A stretch of DNA of 14,168 bases from Alphaproteobacteria bacterium (GTDB lineage Bacteria; Pseudomonadota; Alphaproteobacteria; Puniceispirillales; Puniceispirillaceae): the NCBI GenBank assembly GCA_022425565.1, contig JAKMFG010000169.1, forward strand, positions 1 through 14,168, in the 5' to 3' direction. Position 1 is the first letter of the stretch. Each line of letters begins with the position of its first letter. The notes below the pieces were generated by a model. The model saw only the letters and a program-made list of their open reading frames with translations, made no database searches and had not been told where the DNA came from. The position numbers were made by a program, and so were the translations under genes. This document shows positions 7,025 to 14,168 of this stretch, one piece after another.

Positions 7025-8308
7025 ATGTCCGATGATCGCGTCATTATTGCTGGTGGCGGGATCGGCGGGTTTGCCGCTGCGCTGACCCTGCACCAGATCG
7101 GCGTGCCCTGCCTCGTGATCGAGCAGGTGGCCGAGTTGAAGCCGCTCGGCGTCGGCATCAATCTGCAGCCCAATGCCGTGCGCGAACTGATGGATCTCGG
7201 CTTTACAGCAGAGGATATGGACGGCTTCGGGGTGGCGGCGCGTGAATGGGCGCTTGTCGGGCGTCAGGGGCAGGAAATCTATGCTGAACCGCGCGGCACA
7301 TTTGCCGGTTATCACTGGCCACAATATGCGGCGCATCGCGGCCAGTTTCATATGGCGCTTTACCAGCGCTTCCGCAATCTGGCGGGTGATGCGTCCATCC
7401 GGCTCGGCGCGCGGGCGACGGCATACCGGGTCCTCGATGACGGACGCGTTGCCGTATCGCTGGACACCAGGGACGGGGCTGACGAGGTGACCGGCCGTCT
7501 GCTGATCGGGGCTGACGGCATCCATTCAGCGATCAGGGCGCAGATGCATCCCGACCAACCGCCGATCCACTGGGGTGGCGCGATCCTGTGGCGCGGCACG
7601 TCTCTGGCGCGTGCGGTGCGCACCGGATCTTCTTTTATCGGGCTTGGCGACCATCGTCACAGAATGGTGATCTATCCGATATCTGCGCCGGACCCGGACA
7701 CCGGGCTGGCCCTGATAAACTGGATTGCCGAGGTTACCTATGACGATCCTTCGGCGCGGGACCGTACCGGTTGGTACAACCGCGTCGAGATCGATGATTT
7801 CATCCATTATTTTGAAGACTGGACCTATGACTGGCTTGATGCGCCGGCATTGATCCGGGGGGCCGATGCGGCCTATGAGAACCCGATGATCGACCGTGAT
7901 CCGGTGCCGACATGGGTCGACGGGCCGGTAGCGCTGATGGGCGATGCGGCGCACCCGATGTATCCGACCGGATCAAACGGCGCGAGTCAGGCTATCATCG
8001 ACGCCAGGATCCTTGGTGCGAAATTCATCGAACATGGCGTCACGGCTGCGGCCCTTGCAGCCTATAATGACCAGCTGTGCGGCCCTGTATCAGAGGTTGT
8101 ACTCCGCAATCGCGGGGCAGGGCCGTTTGGTCTGCTGAACCTTGTGAATGACCGGTGTGGTGGCGAATTTGACGATATCGACGCTGTCGTATCGCGGGAC
8201 GAGCGTGAGGAATTCATGGCACGCTACAAGGCTGCGGCCGGTTTCGCCCGTGACACGCTGAACGCGGCAGCGCCGACAATCGCGCCCGGCTCGATTGTCC
8301 GCAGCTAG
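7025..8308 (+). CDS. FAD-dependent monooxygenase (aromatic hydroxylase/PhzS-like flavin oxidoreductase)
   Basis: The protein has 427 residues, the normal size for single-component class A flavoprotein monooxygenases. It shows the N-terminal FAD dinucleotide motif GGGIGG (residues 10-15), the DG motif in LLIGADGIHSAIR (D164) and the GD motif in VALMGDAAHPMYPTGSNGA (D307), which binds the FAD ribityl and pyrophosphate parts. The start is well supported: AGGGAGG at 7012-7018 lies six bases before ATG 7025. Such enzymes use NAD(P)H and O2 to hydroxylate aromatic or heteroaromatic acids (for example salicylate, 3-hydroxybenzoate or phenazine carboxylates). With the upstream D-malate/tartrate-type dehydrogenase it could belong to a ring-degradation route, but no ring-cleavage gene is present. 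The stop codon overlaps the stop of the opposing permease gene. Confidence 0.88.
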   Translation: MSDDRVIIAGGGIGGFAAALTLHQIGVPCLVIEQVAELKPLGVGINLQPNAVRELMDLGFTAEDMDGFGVAAREWALVGRQGQEIYAEPRGTFAGYHWPQYAAHRGQFHMALYQRFRNLAGDASIRLGARATAYRVLDDGRVAVSLDTRDGADEVTGRLLIGADGIHSAIRAQMHPDQPPIHWGGAILWRGTSLARAVRTGSSFIGLGDHRHRMVIYPISAPDPDTGLALINWIAEVTYDDPSARDRTGWYNRVEIDDFIHYFEDWTYDWLDAPALIRGADAAYENPMIDRDPVPTWVDGPVALMGDAAHPMYPTGSNGASQAIIDARILGAKFIEHGVTAAALAAYNDQLCGPVSEVVLRNRGAGPFGLLNLVNDRCGGEFDDIDAVVSRDEREEFMARYKAAAGFARDTLNAAAPTIAPGSIVRS

Positions 8309-10413
8309 TCCTTGATCTCGGTTGTGCCAAGAGAGTTCGCATAACCGCGAAGGACACGGTCGGCGATGATGGCGATGAAAGCCATCGACAATCCGGCGGT
8401 CATTCCAAGTCCTGTATCGGCATCACGAAGACCGATATTCACCTGTTCGGCAAGACCCCGCGCGCCCACCAATACCGCGATGATCAGCATGGCAAGCGCG
8501 AACAGAACCGTTTGGTTCAGCCCCAGAAGGATCGCCGGGCGCGCCACCGGCAGCTCGATCATCAGCAATCTCTGCAACGGCGAGCAGCCATTTGCACGCG
8601 CCGCCTCTACCAGCGTTGGCGGCACATGCCGCAGCCCGTGTTCGGTATAGCGGATCAGCGGCACGATGGCATAAAGCACGATCGCGACAAGGGCAGAGAA
8701 TTCATTCACCTGGAACAGGGCGACCGCCGGGATCAGGAAGATATAGAGCGGGATGGACTGCAGCGTGTCGTTCATCGGCCGCAGGATGCCAGATACGATA
8801 TCGGACTTCGCGGCAAGGATTCCGAGAGGGCAGCCAATCAGCAGGCATACAAGGATTGCGGCCGAACATAAATAGACCGAATAGAGTGCGCCCTGCCAAT
8901 GCCCGGTCAGGGTGATGGCAAGCATCATGGCGCAGGCGACCAGCGCAAAACGCCACCCCGCATGCCGCCATGCCAGCCAGCAAACCCCAGCGAACATCAC
9001 CCACCAAGGCATGTAGCTGAACCCGCAATAGGAGATCAGCCCGACAGACAGAAGCAAGCTGGCAGCCGTTGTTCGGCCTCTCCAGGCAAGCCATGCCGTC
9101 CCCGCAAGCACGGTCAGCAGGTAGACCGTCTGCATCGCCGGGGTAAAGGTGAATCCCCAGGTGATCGGCAAGACAGCTTTGGTCAGGCCGATACGAAGCG
9201 GCAGCAGCAGATACATGAGCGCGGTCTTCTTGATCGCATCCAGCGTTATGCCGTGGGTCGCGATGAAATCTTGCAGCCAGCCATTTACCGCAACCTCGCC
9301 GAGCCGGAAGAAGATGGCGCTGGCAACGGCGATTATGTCGGCATAGGTCTTCAGCGCGATGCTGGCGGCAAGTACTATAGCCAGTCCGGCCAGCTGCCAC
9401 AGGACGGGGATGGCTCGCCTGCCAGTTTTCCGTCCAACGGCCTCGCGCCGCGTTGCTGCGGCGCGGGTCAGCCTGTCGATGACGACGGCCAGCAGGACAA
9501 TGACAATGCCGGCGGCAAGGGCCTGTCCGAAGCGTGCAGACCCCTTGTTGGTCGCAACGAGTACCTCCCGCCCGATATCGTCAAAACCGCCGATGACGGC
9601 GGCGATGATAACCATCGACAGGCTGGCCAGGACCAGCTGGTTGATGCCGACAAGGATCTGCTGCTTGGCGCAGGGAAGCTCGATATGGCAGAAGCGCTGC
9701 CACGGTGTCGTTCCAGACATGGAAGACACTTCGCGAAGTTCCTGCGGCACCGATTGCAGCCCCAGCAGCACATTGCGGGTCATCGGCGGCGCTGCATAGA
9801 TCATGCTGGCAAGAACCCCGGGAACCGGGCCGAATCCGAACAGCACCACCAGCGGCGCAAGATAGGCAAAGGTCGGGATCGTCTGCATCAGGTCAAGCGT
9901 GGGTTGAATTACCGCATTGGCGCGCCTCGATTTTGCACCCAGAACGCCGAGCCCGAACCCGACGGCAAGCGCTAGCGGCACGGCTACACCGACCATCGAC
10001 AGCGTGTTCATGGATTTCAGCCAGTATCCCGACAGCGCCATATACAGGACAGCCGTTCCGCACAAGGCGGCAAGGCCAATTCCCTTGAGCCGCCATGCCA
10101 GCCAGGTCACCGCGATAACGATAAAGAGCCATGGCGTGGCGTGCAGGATTTTCTGCAACCCGCGAACCGCCTGGTCAAGGCCAGCTGCAACTGCTCTCAG
10201 GGCTGGTTTAAAGACCGCGACGAACCAGTCGATCCCGCCATTGATGGCAGCAGCGATGGCATCGCTTCCGGCTAGCGGCGATGCCACAAGCGCCGGCAGG
10301 CGTTCAGGCATGATGATGGCGGCTATGCCAAGAAGAACCAGAAGGGCGAGGGCAGCGCGCCTCGCTGTATCAAGAGACAGGCTGGTGTCGAGGCTTGTTG
10401 TCGCGCCGCTCAC
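8305..10413 (-). CDS. Glycine betaine-type ABC transporter permease with two fused permease domains
   Basis: This 702-residue membrane protein holds two complete ProW/OpuAB-like permease domains, at about residues 140-320 and 510-690, joined by a long hydrophobic linker. Each carries its own EAA loop that docks on the ATPase: EVSSMSGTTPWQRFCHIELP (228-247) and EAARANGCSPLQRLLMIELP (603-622). Typical ProW proteins have one domain (roughly 280-350 residues) and dimerise; here one chain would supply both halves. The start is GTG at 10413, overlapping the ATPase stop by GTGA, which implies translational coupling. It is the last gene of a binding protein-ATPase-permease operon. Its stop overlaps that of the convergent monooxygenase gene. 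The two halves differ clearly, so they may contact the substrate and binding protein asymmetrically. The family call is strong; whether the solute is glycine betaine, choline, proline betaine or DMSP is not settled. Confidence 0.9.
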   Translation of the reverse strand: MSGATTSLDTSLSLDTARRAALALLVLLGIAAIIMPERLPALVASPLAGSDAIAAAINGGIDWFVAVFKPALRAVAAGLDQAVRGLQKILHATPWLFIVIAVTWLAWRLKGIGLAALCGTAVLYMALSGYWLKSMNTLSMVGVAVPLALAVGFGLGVLGAKSRRANAVIQPTLDLMQTIPTFAYLAPLVVLFGFGPVPGVLASMIYAAPPMTRNVLLGLQSVPQELREVSSMSGTTPWQRFCHIELPCAKQQILVGINQLVLASLSMVIIAAVIGGFDDIGREVLVATNKGSARFGQALAAGIVIVLLAVVIDRLTRAAATRREAVGRKTGRRAIPVLWQLAGLAIVLAASIALKTYADIIAVASAIFFRLGEVAVNGWLQDFIATHGITLDAIKKTALMYLLLPLRIGLTKAVLPITWGFTFTPAMQTVYLLTVLAGTAWLAWRGRTTAASLLLSVGLISYCGFSYMPWWVMFAGVCWLAWRHAGWRFALVACAMMLAITLTGHWQGALYSVYLCSAAILVCLLIGCPLGILAAKSDIVSGILRPMNDTLQSIPLYIFLIPAVALFQVNEFSALVAIVLYAIVPLIRYTEHGLRHVPPTLVEAARANGCSPLQRLLMIELPVARPAILLGLNQTVLFALAMLIIAVLVGARGLAEQVNIGLRDADTGLGMTAGLSMAFIAIIADRVLRGYANSLGTTEIKD

Positions 10414-11462
10414 CCGGTCTGCCCCGGGGTTGCGTTTCTGACGGTCTCAATCGCCTGAGCGCGGTCGATCCGGCCGGTGACACGCCCGTTGCTGTCGATC
10501 ACATTGATGGTGGACACATCACCGCCTGTGGTGAGCAGCATATCCTCGATAGACAGGCTGGCCGGCATTTTTGGCGCGCCGGAAACGGCCCGGCCCGAAG
10601 GCTGCATGATGTCGCCAAGTTTCAGCACCTGAAGCCGCGAGACATCGCCGACAAATCGGCTGACATAGTCATCCGCCGGATTCATCAACAATTCGGCGGC
10701 ACGGCCTTGCTGGATAATCCGGCCGTCGCGCATGATGGCGATGCGGTCGGCGAGACGGACAGCCTCGGAAAAGTCATGTGTCACAAAAAGGATTGTTTTC
10801 TGGAGCCGCGCCTGCAGCTCCAGCAATTCGTCCTGCAGCTGCTTGCGGATCAGCGGGTCAAGCGCGCTGAAAGGCTCGTCAAGCAGCCAGACTTCAGGAT
10901 CGACGGCAAGCGAACGGGCGATTCCGACGCGCTGCTGCTGGCCGCCGGACAGCTCCGACGGGTAGGCGTCGCCGCGGCCGTTAAGTCCGACGAGATCGAG
11001 CATCTCATTGGCCTTGGCCGCGCATTGCTCGGCTGGCTCGCCGCGTACCTTCAGCGGGAAGGCGATGTTCTGAAGTGCTGTAAAATGCGGGACAAGGCCA
11101 AAATTCTGGAACACCATGCCCATCCGGTGGCGCCGGATATCCATCAGCTGCGCCTCGGGCATACTGGCGAGGTTCGCATCGTCGAGCCAGACCTCGCCGG
11201 CTGACGGGCGTTGCAGCTGGGCAATGCACCGCAGCACAGTTGATTTTCCGGAGCCCGACAGCCCCATGATCACAAACAGCTCGCCAGGTGCAATTTCAAG
11301 ATTGACGTCACTCGCCCCGATGATGGCGTCGGTGCCGGCCAGGGCCTCTTCGATGGCAGTGCCACCACCACGGCGCGCACAGGCCGTCTCGGCGGCATCG
11401 CCAAAGACCTTCCACAGGCCGTGACAGCGAATTTTGGGTTCGGTTCTGGATGCCTCCGGCAT
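10410..11462 (-). CDS. proV: Glycine betaine/proline-type ABC transporter ATPase (ProV/OpuAA-like)
   Basis: The protein has 350 residues. The Walker A motif GLSGSGKST is at 67-75, the Q-loop Q119 in VFQNFG, the signature LSGGQQQR at 171-178, the Walker B region VWLLDEP at 191-197 and the switch H229 in VTHD. The extended N-terminus before the first strand (KIRCHGLWKVFGDA followed by an inserted helix) is typical of ProV/OpuAA. After about residue 275 there is one weak CBS-like segment (SIEDMLLTTGGDVSTINVID, then GRVTGRID). ProV of E. coli is about 400 residues with two CBS modules, so the ionic-strength-sensing part looks reduced. ATG 11462 gives the expected N-terminus, but only a poor ribosome binding site (GCGGGG) is seen. 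It powers the permease encoded directly downstream. Confidence 0.92.
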   Translation of the reverse strand: MPEASRTEPKIRCHGLWKVFGDAAETACARRGGGTAIEEALAGTDAIIGASDVNLEIAPGELFVIMGLSGSGKSTVLRCIAQLQRPSAGEVWLDDANLASMPEAQLMDIRRHRMGMVFQNFGLVPHFTALQNIAFPLKVRGEPAEQCAAKANEMLDLVGLNGRGDAYPSELSGGQQQRVGIARSLAVDPEVWLLDEPFSALDPLIRKQLQDELLELQARLQKTILFVTHDFSEAVRLADRIAIMRDGRIIQQGRAAELLMNPADDYVSRFVGDVSRLQVLKLGDIMQPSGRAVSGAPKMPASLSIEDMLLTTGGDVSTINVIDSNGRVTGRIDRAQAIETVRNATPGQTG

Positions 11463-11490
11463 GATGCAGGGCCCCGCTTGAAACTTGCCG

Positions 11491-11529
11491 TAAAAGGAAG
11501 AGGGGCCCGGCAGAATATTGCCGCGCCCC
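11491..11529 (-). terminator. Stem-loop with T-rich tail between binding-protein and ATPase genes
   Basis: On the minus strand, GGGGC-G-CGGCA pairs with TGCCG-G-GCCCC around a six-base loop (ATATTC). The stem has ten GC-rich pairs with a single central mismatch. It is followed by TCTTCCTTTT (11501-11492), the form of an intrinsic terminator. It begins about 15 bases after the binding-protein stop and precedes the ATPase start by about 40 bases. Inside an ABC operon this usually means partial termination or 3'-end protection, giving more binding protein than transporter. The fold was judged by eye. Confidence 0.7.
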
Positions 11530-11544
11530 CTTGGTTTGTGATGT

Positions 11545-12513
11545 CTAGCGCGACTTGGCGGCGCTGATCAGCGCGTCGACAGCCGCCGCATTGGCATCGA
11601 TATGTGCTGCGACGACGGCGTTGATGTCCTCACCGCGTCCGTCGACAGCGGCCATCATCTGCTGCTGGGCACCGGCCTCAAGCGTGTAGTTCGCCAGGAT
11701 GTCGCCGGCGGCAGGCCAGGTGTCGTTGAAGCCGGCCCAAGTCACCTTGAAGATGCGGGTCGGGCTGAAGTCGCAGTCGCCGGTGGCCGACTTGTTCACG
11801 CCCCATGACGGGTCGTTGTAGCACTCTTCGGTGCCGGCCGGCAGGGCCACCCACTCGGTCTCGTATTCGGCAAGCGCCCAATGCGGCTGCCAGAAAGTCA
11901 TGACCAGTGGCGACTTCTTTGCGATTGATGCTTCCAGTTCGGTGATCAGCGCACCTTCAGAACCGGCCGGAACAGCGGTGAAGTTCATGCCCATCGCCTC
12001 GAACCGGTCCTTGCCGGGCGAACCCCAGTCAGCCGGATAATCGAGAAGACGCCCGTTTGGCAGGGTCTCGACCGACGCAAACTTGTCGGCGCAGGCGTTC
12101 AGCGCCCCCCAGTCGGGCAGGCCCGGGCAGATTTCCTTCATGTGAATCGGGTAGAGAACACCCTCACGAGCATCAAGGCCAAGACCGCCAATATCGACAA
12201 CCTTGCCTGCTGCCTCGGCCTCATTGAACTGGCCGGGCGCATTGGAGGTCCAGATTTCGAGCGTTGCATGCAGGTCGCCTTCGCCAAGCGCGATGAACTG
12301 CGGGCCATAACCGGCCGTCACATATTCCACGGCGTATCCGGCACGCTCGAGGATGGCGCCCGCGACACGGGTCGACAGATGCTGGCCAGTCCATTCGTTG
12401 ATTGCCAGTTTGATGGCCTTGTCGGTGGCGCCCATTTCGAGCGCATTTGCCGGCAGGCTTGCAATGCTGGCAGCGATCACAGCTGCGCCAAGCAGACCTT
12501 TTGCTGTTTTCAT
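11545..12513 (-). CDS. Glycine betaine-type ABC transporter substrate-binding protein (OpuAC/ProX-like)
   Basis: The protein has 322 residues. A signal peptide is clear: MKTAK, a hydrophobic core, then PANA with likely cleavage after A24, so it is periplasmic. There is no lipobox cysteine. The mature protein matches the OpuAC-type fold: INEWTGQH (W41), ATLEIWTSN (W88), LDYPADWGSPG and TFWQPHWALAEYE (W208, W212). The tryptophans are candidates for the aromatic cage that holds quaternary ammonium groups. Four cysteines in two nearby pairs (C129/C141 and C231/C247) could form disulfides. ATG 12513 has AAGGGGA seven bases upstream. It is the first gene of the ABC operon, and a stem-loop follows it. 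Likely ligands are glycine betaine, choline, proline betaine or DMSP; the sequence alone does not choose, and the nearby choline-sulfatase favours a choline-related ligand. Confidence 0.9.
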   Translation of the reverse strand: MKTAKGLLGAAVIAASIASLPANALEMGATDKAIKLAINEWTGQHLSTRVAGAILERAGYAVEYVTAGYGPQFIALGEGDLHATLEIWTSNAPGQFNEAEAAGKVVDIGGLGLDAREGVLYPIHMKEICPGLPDWGALNACADKFASVETLPNGRLLDYPADWGSPGKDRFEAMGMNFTAVPAGSEGALITELEASIAKKSPLVMTFWQPHWALAEYETEWVALPAGTEECYNDPSWGVNKSATGDCDFSPTRIFKVTWAGFNDTWPAAGDILANYTLEAGAQQQMMAAVDGRGEDINAVVAAHIDANAAAVDALISAAKSR

Positions 12514-12735
12514 TGTTTCTTCCCCTTGTTTCCTTCAGTTGTGCTGCAGCTGGGCTGCCGTCGATGGATCTTTAAGAATCCTTGGTTTTATCCTGCACAT
12601 AATTTTTGTTGTTGAACATAGGGCAAATTCGCTTGCGTATTTAACGGCCAGCCTTTGTGTCCGTTGCCGGGATCCTGGATTGACCGGCAGGCCCGGGACT
12701 GTCACGAATGTGGAAGAAGGTGACGGGACCAGTTG
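12514..12735. promoter_or_regulatory. Divergent promoter region between binding-protein and DMT transporter genes
   Basis: These 222 bases feed the ABC operon leftward and the DMT/choline-sulfatase genes rightward. The core at about 12570-12645 is distinctly AT-rich compared with its surroundings. A weak minus-strand promoter is possible: TTGCCC (12626-12621), 16 bases, AATTAT (12604-12599), each four of six to consensus. On the plus strand CATAAT at 12598-12603 is a good -10 without a clear -35. TGCCGG (12665-12670) and CCGGCA (12684-12689) form a perfect inverted repeat spaced by 13 bases, about 50 bases before the transporter start, which could be an operator. Confidence 0.45.
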
Positions 12736-13638
12736 ATGATAGATTTTCTCTCCAAGCAGCATAGCCAGCGAACAGCTTCGATCATGGTGTTCGCGGCCTC
12801 GTCTATGTGGGGTCTGCTATGGGTGCCGATGCGCCTGACCGAATCAAATGGGGTCGCGCCACTGTGGGTGCATTTCTGGTTCACGACGATGCCGGCGCTG
12901 TTTCTGGCTTGCCTGTATGCACCGTCACTGATGCGACAGCGCGCCTTCTGGTCGGTCTATTTGATGTCCGGCATGTGCATCGGCATGGGATACACGCTCT
13001 ATGCCGTCGGATTGCTTGTAGGGTCGGTCAGCAAAACCACTGTGCTGTTCTATCTGACCCCGATCTGGTCGACGCTGCTTGGCATGGTCTTTCTTGGTGA
13101 AAGTCCCGGCATTCGTCGGTGGGGCGCAATTGCGATTGCGACCCTTGGCTGTTGCCTTGTGATGCAAATCAATCCGATCGAGATGCAGCTTGAGAAGGTG
13201 GACCTTCTTGGCCTGCTGTCCGGTGTTTTCTGGGGCATGGGAACAGTGGCGCTGCGCCGCTTTCCTGAGGCCGACTACAAGAGTGCGACGATGGCGCAAT
13301 ATGTCTGTGGCACCCTGATCACCGGTGCGGCAATCCTGATCCTGGGAACAGACATGCCCGACATGGCCGCCAATGGAAAGGCAGCGTTGATGGGGGCTGT
13401 GTTCGGCATACTTGTCTTTATGTCGACCTTCCTGATGATCATCAGGATCATGCAATATATGTCGCCGGGCCGGGTTGGTATCCTGATGCTGTCGGAGGCT
13501 CTTGTGGCCGTGATTTCGGCCATGCTTTTCCTTGGCGAACTGTTGTCATTCGCCCAATGGATCGGGGTTCTTGTGATTTTGTCGGCCGGTGTAATCGTCG
13601 CCCTGACGGATGATGTTTCTGAAATGGCCAAAGCCTGA
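12736..13638 (+). CDS. DMT superfamily (EamA-type) transporter
   Basis: The protein has 300 residues and about ten hydrophobic segments in two similar halves, the normal build of EamA/DMT transporters. Recognisable parts are FAASSMWGLLWVPMRLTE at the start of the first half, TVLFYLTPIWSTLLGMVFLGE at its end, LLSGVFWGMGTVALRR opening the second half, and LMLSEALVAVISAMLFLGE before the last helices. I start it at ATG 12736; the adjoining TTG at 12733 would add one residue. GGGA at 12725-12728 is the likely ribosome binding site. The family moves amino acids, metabolites or amines, and LicB-type choline transporters belong to the same superfamily. Because a choline-sulfatase gene follows 105 bases later on the same strand, transport of choline, choline-O-sulfate or a product is a reasonable but unproven guess. 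Confidence 0.85.
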   Translation: MIDFLSKQHSQRTASIMVFAASSMWGLLWVPMRLTESNGVAPLWVHFWFTTMPALFLACLYAPSLMRQRAFWSVYLMSGMCIGMGYTLYAVGLLVGSVSKTTVLFYLTPIWSTLLGMVFLGESPGIRRWGAIAIATLGCCLVMQINPIEMQLEKVDLLGLLSGVFWGMGTVALRRFPEADYKSATMAQYVCGTLITGAAILILGTDMPDMAANGKAALMGAVFGILVFMSTFLMIIRIMQYMSPGRVGILMLSEALVAVISAMLFLGELLSFAQWIGVLVILSAGVIVALTDDVSEMAKA

Positions 13639-13703
13639 GGTATCACGAGGGACAGAGAGCCAAATTGCTGTCGAAAATGTACAAATACAGGCGTTGCGAT
13701 AGG

Positions 13704-13719
13704 ACCAGAGTTTTCTGGT
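13704..13719. promoter_or_regulatory. Perfect 6-bp inverted repeat upstream of choline-sulfatase gene
   Basis: ACCAGA, four bases (GTTT), TCTGGT. The dyad ends 24 bases before the betC start, inside the 105-base gap after the transporter gene. It could be an operator near a betC promoter or a small hairpin. There is no T run after it, so termination is unlikely. I do not see a confident -35/-10 pair around it. Confidence 0.35.
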
Positions 13720-13743
13720 AAATGACGTGCAGAGGACTACCCC

Positions 13744-14168
13744 ATGACCAAAGGCAGCCGCGCCCCCAACATCGTCTTGATCATGGCAGATCAGTTGGCC
13801 CCGCAATTTACCGGTGCCTATGGACACCCGGTTGTAAAGACACCCCATATCGATGCGCTGGCAGACCGCGGCATGAGGTTTGATTCCGCCTATTGCAACT
13901 CGCCGCTCTGCGCGCCGTCACGCTTCAGTTTCATGTCCGGCCAGCTGATCTCGCGGATCGGCGCCTATGACAATGCGTCGGAATTCTCGGCATCTGTTCC
14001 GACATTCGCTCATTACCTTAAGTTAATGGGTTATCGCACTTGTTTATCTGGAAAAATGCACTTTGTTGGACCTGACCAGATGCATGGGTTCGAGGAACGT
14101 GTGACGACAGACATCTACCCGTCGGACTATGCCTGGACGCCGGACTGGGACCGGACCGAGGAACGTAT
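13744..14168 (+). CDS. betC: Choline-sulfatase, N-terminal part (runs off window end)
   Basis: The frame is open from ATG 13744 to the last base (141 codons plus two bases). AGAGGA lies about seven bases before the start. The translation fits choline-sulfatase almost word for word in its key blocks: IVLIMADQL with metal ligand D16, the formylglycine site C56-A-P-S-R60 in SPLCAPSRFSFMSGQ, SRIGAYDNASEF, GYRTCLSGKMHFVGPDQMHG and TDIYPSDYAWTPDW. BetC hydrolyses choline-O-sulfate to choline and sulfate in the cytoplasm, and choline is then normally oxidised to glycine betaine. It probably belongs with the upstream DMT transporter and, functionally, with the divergent betaine-type ABC importer. The bases at about 14028-14065 are AT-richer, with two TTA leucine codons, unlike the rest of the window, yet they encode conserved residues. 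Only the C-terminal three quarters are missing from view. Confidence 0.93.
   Translation, partial: MTKGSRAPNIVLIMADQLAPQFTGAYGHPVVKTPHIDALADRGMRFDSAYCNSPLCAPSRFSFMSGQLISRIGAYDNASEFSASVPTFAHYLKLMGYRTCLSGKMHFVGPDQMHGFEERVTTDIYPSDYAWTPDWDRTEER

Noticed and set aside
8899..9975. Long plus-strand open frame opposite the permease gene
   Set aside because: The translation is rich in Pro, Gln, Arg, Asp and Gly with no domain, and it lies antisense to the clearly conserved permease; it is a high-GC shadow.
10395..11204. Plus-strand open frame of 269 codons opposite the ATPase gene
   Set aside because: The minus strand shows complete ABC ATPase motifs; the plus frame shows none.
13704..13719. Intrinsic terminator for the DMT transporter gene
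   Set aside because: The stem is only six pairs with moderate GC and no T run follows; an operator is as likely.
14020..14070. AT-rich patch in betC as a sign of frameshift or recent insertion
   Set aside because: The frame stays open and the encoded residues are the conserved GYRTxLSGKMHFVGPDQ block; only codon choice differs.

Overview
The window looks like accessory catabolic and transport DNA from an aerobic, probably marine, alphaproteobacterium (Rhodospirillales, Rhodobacterales or SAR116-like). This rests on moderately high GC, strong AGGGAGG-type ribosome binding sites, a fused TRAP permease, a double-domain ProW-type permease and a choline-sulfatase. No rRNA or marker gene is present, so the placement is an inference. 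I see no RNA gene, CRISPR array, insertion sequence, transposase, integrase or phage gene.

Region 1 (1-5174, plus strand) is a compact operon. It holds the end of a TRAP-type permease, a formylglycine-type sulfatase (overlapping the permease by ATGA), an AhpD/carboxymuconolactone-decarboxylase-like protein, an MBL-fold hydrolase resembling SDS-type alkylsulfatases but without their C-terminal domain, and a membrane-anchored DUF3179 protein. The likely theme is import and desulfation of an organic sulfate ester, with two unrelated hydrolase folds that can act on sulfate esters.

Region 2 (5175-8308) starts with a short spacer carrying a 14-bp tandem repeat. It then has a DUF3237 gene on the minus strand, divergent from a plus-strand pair made of a tartrate/D-malate-type dehydrogenase and an FAD-dependent aromatic-type monooxygenase. 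Both divergent genes appear to start at TTG. The spacer between them has two perfect inverted repeats.

Region 3 (8305-12513, minus strand) is an ABC importer for glycine betaine or a similar osmolyte, transcribed in the order binding protein, ATPase, permease. The permease is one 702-residue chain with two permease domains. A terminator-like stem-loop separates the binding-protein gene from the ATPase gene. The permease gene ends tail to tail with the monooxygenase gene, sharing the bases CTAG.

Region 4 (12514-14168) is a divergent promoter region, a DMT/EamA transporter and the first 141 codons of a choline-sulfatase (betC) that runs off the window. The quaternary-amine importer, DMT transporter and choline-sulfatase together suggest use of choline-O-sulfate and betaine as osmolytes and as C, N and S sources. 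No transcription regulator, sulfatase-maturation enzyme or choline/betaine-aldehyde dehydrogenase lies in the window.
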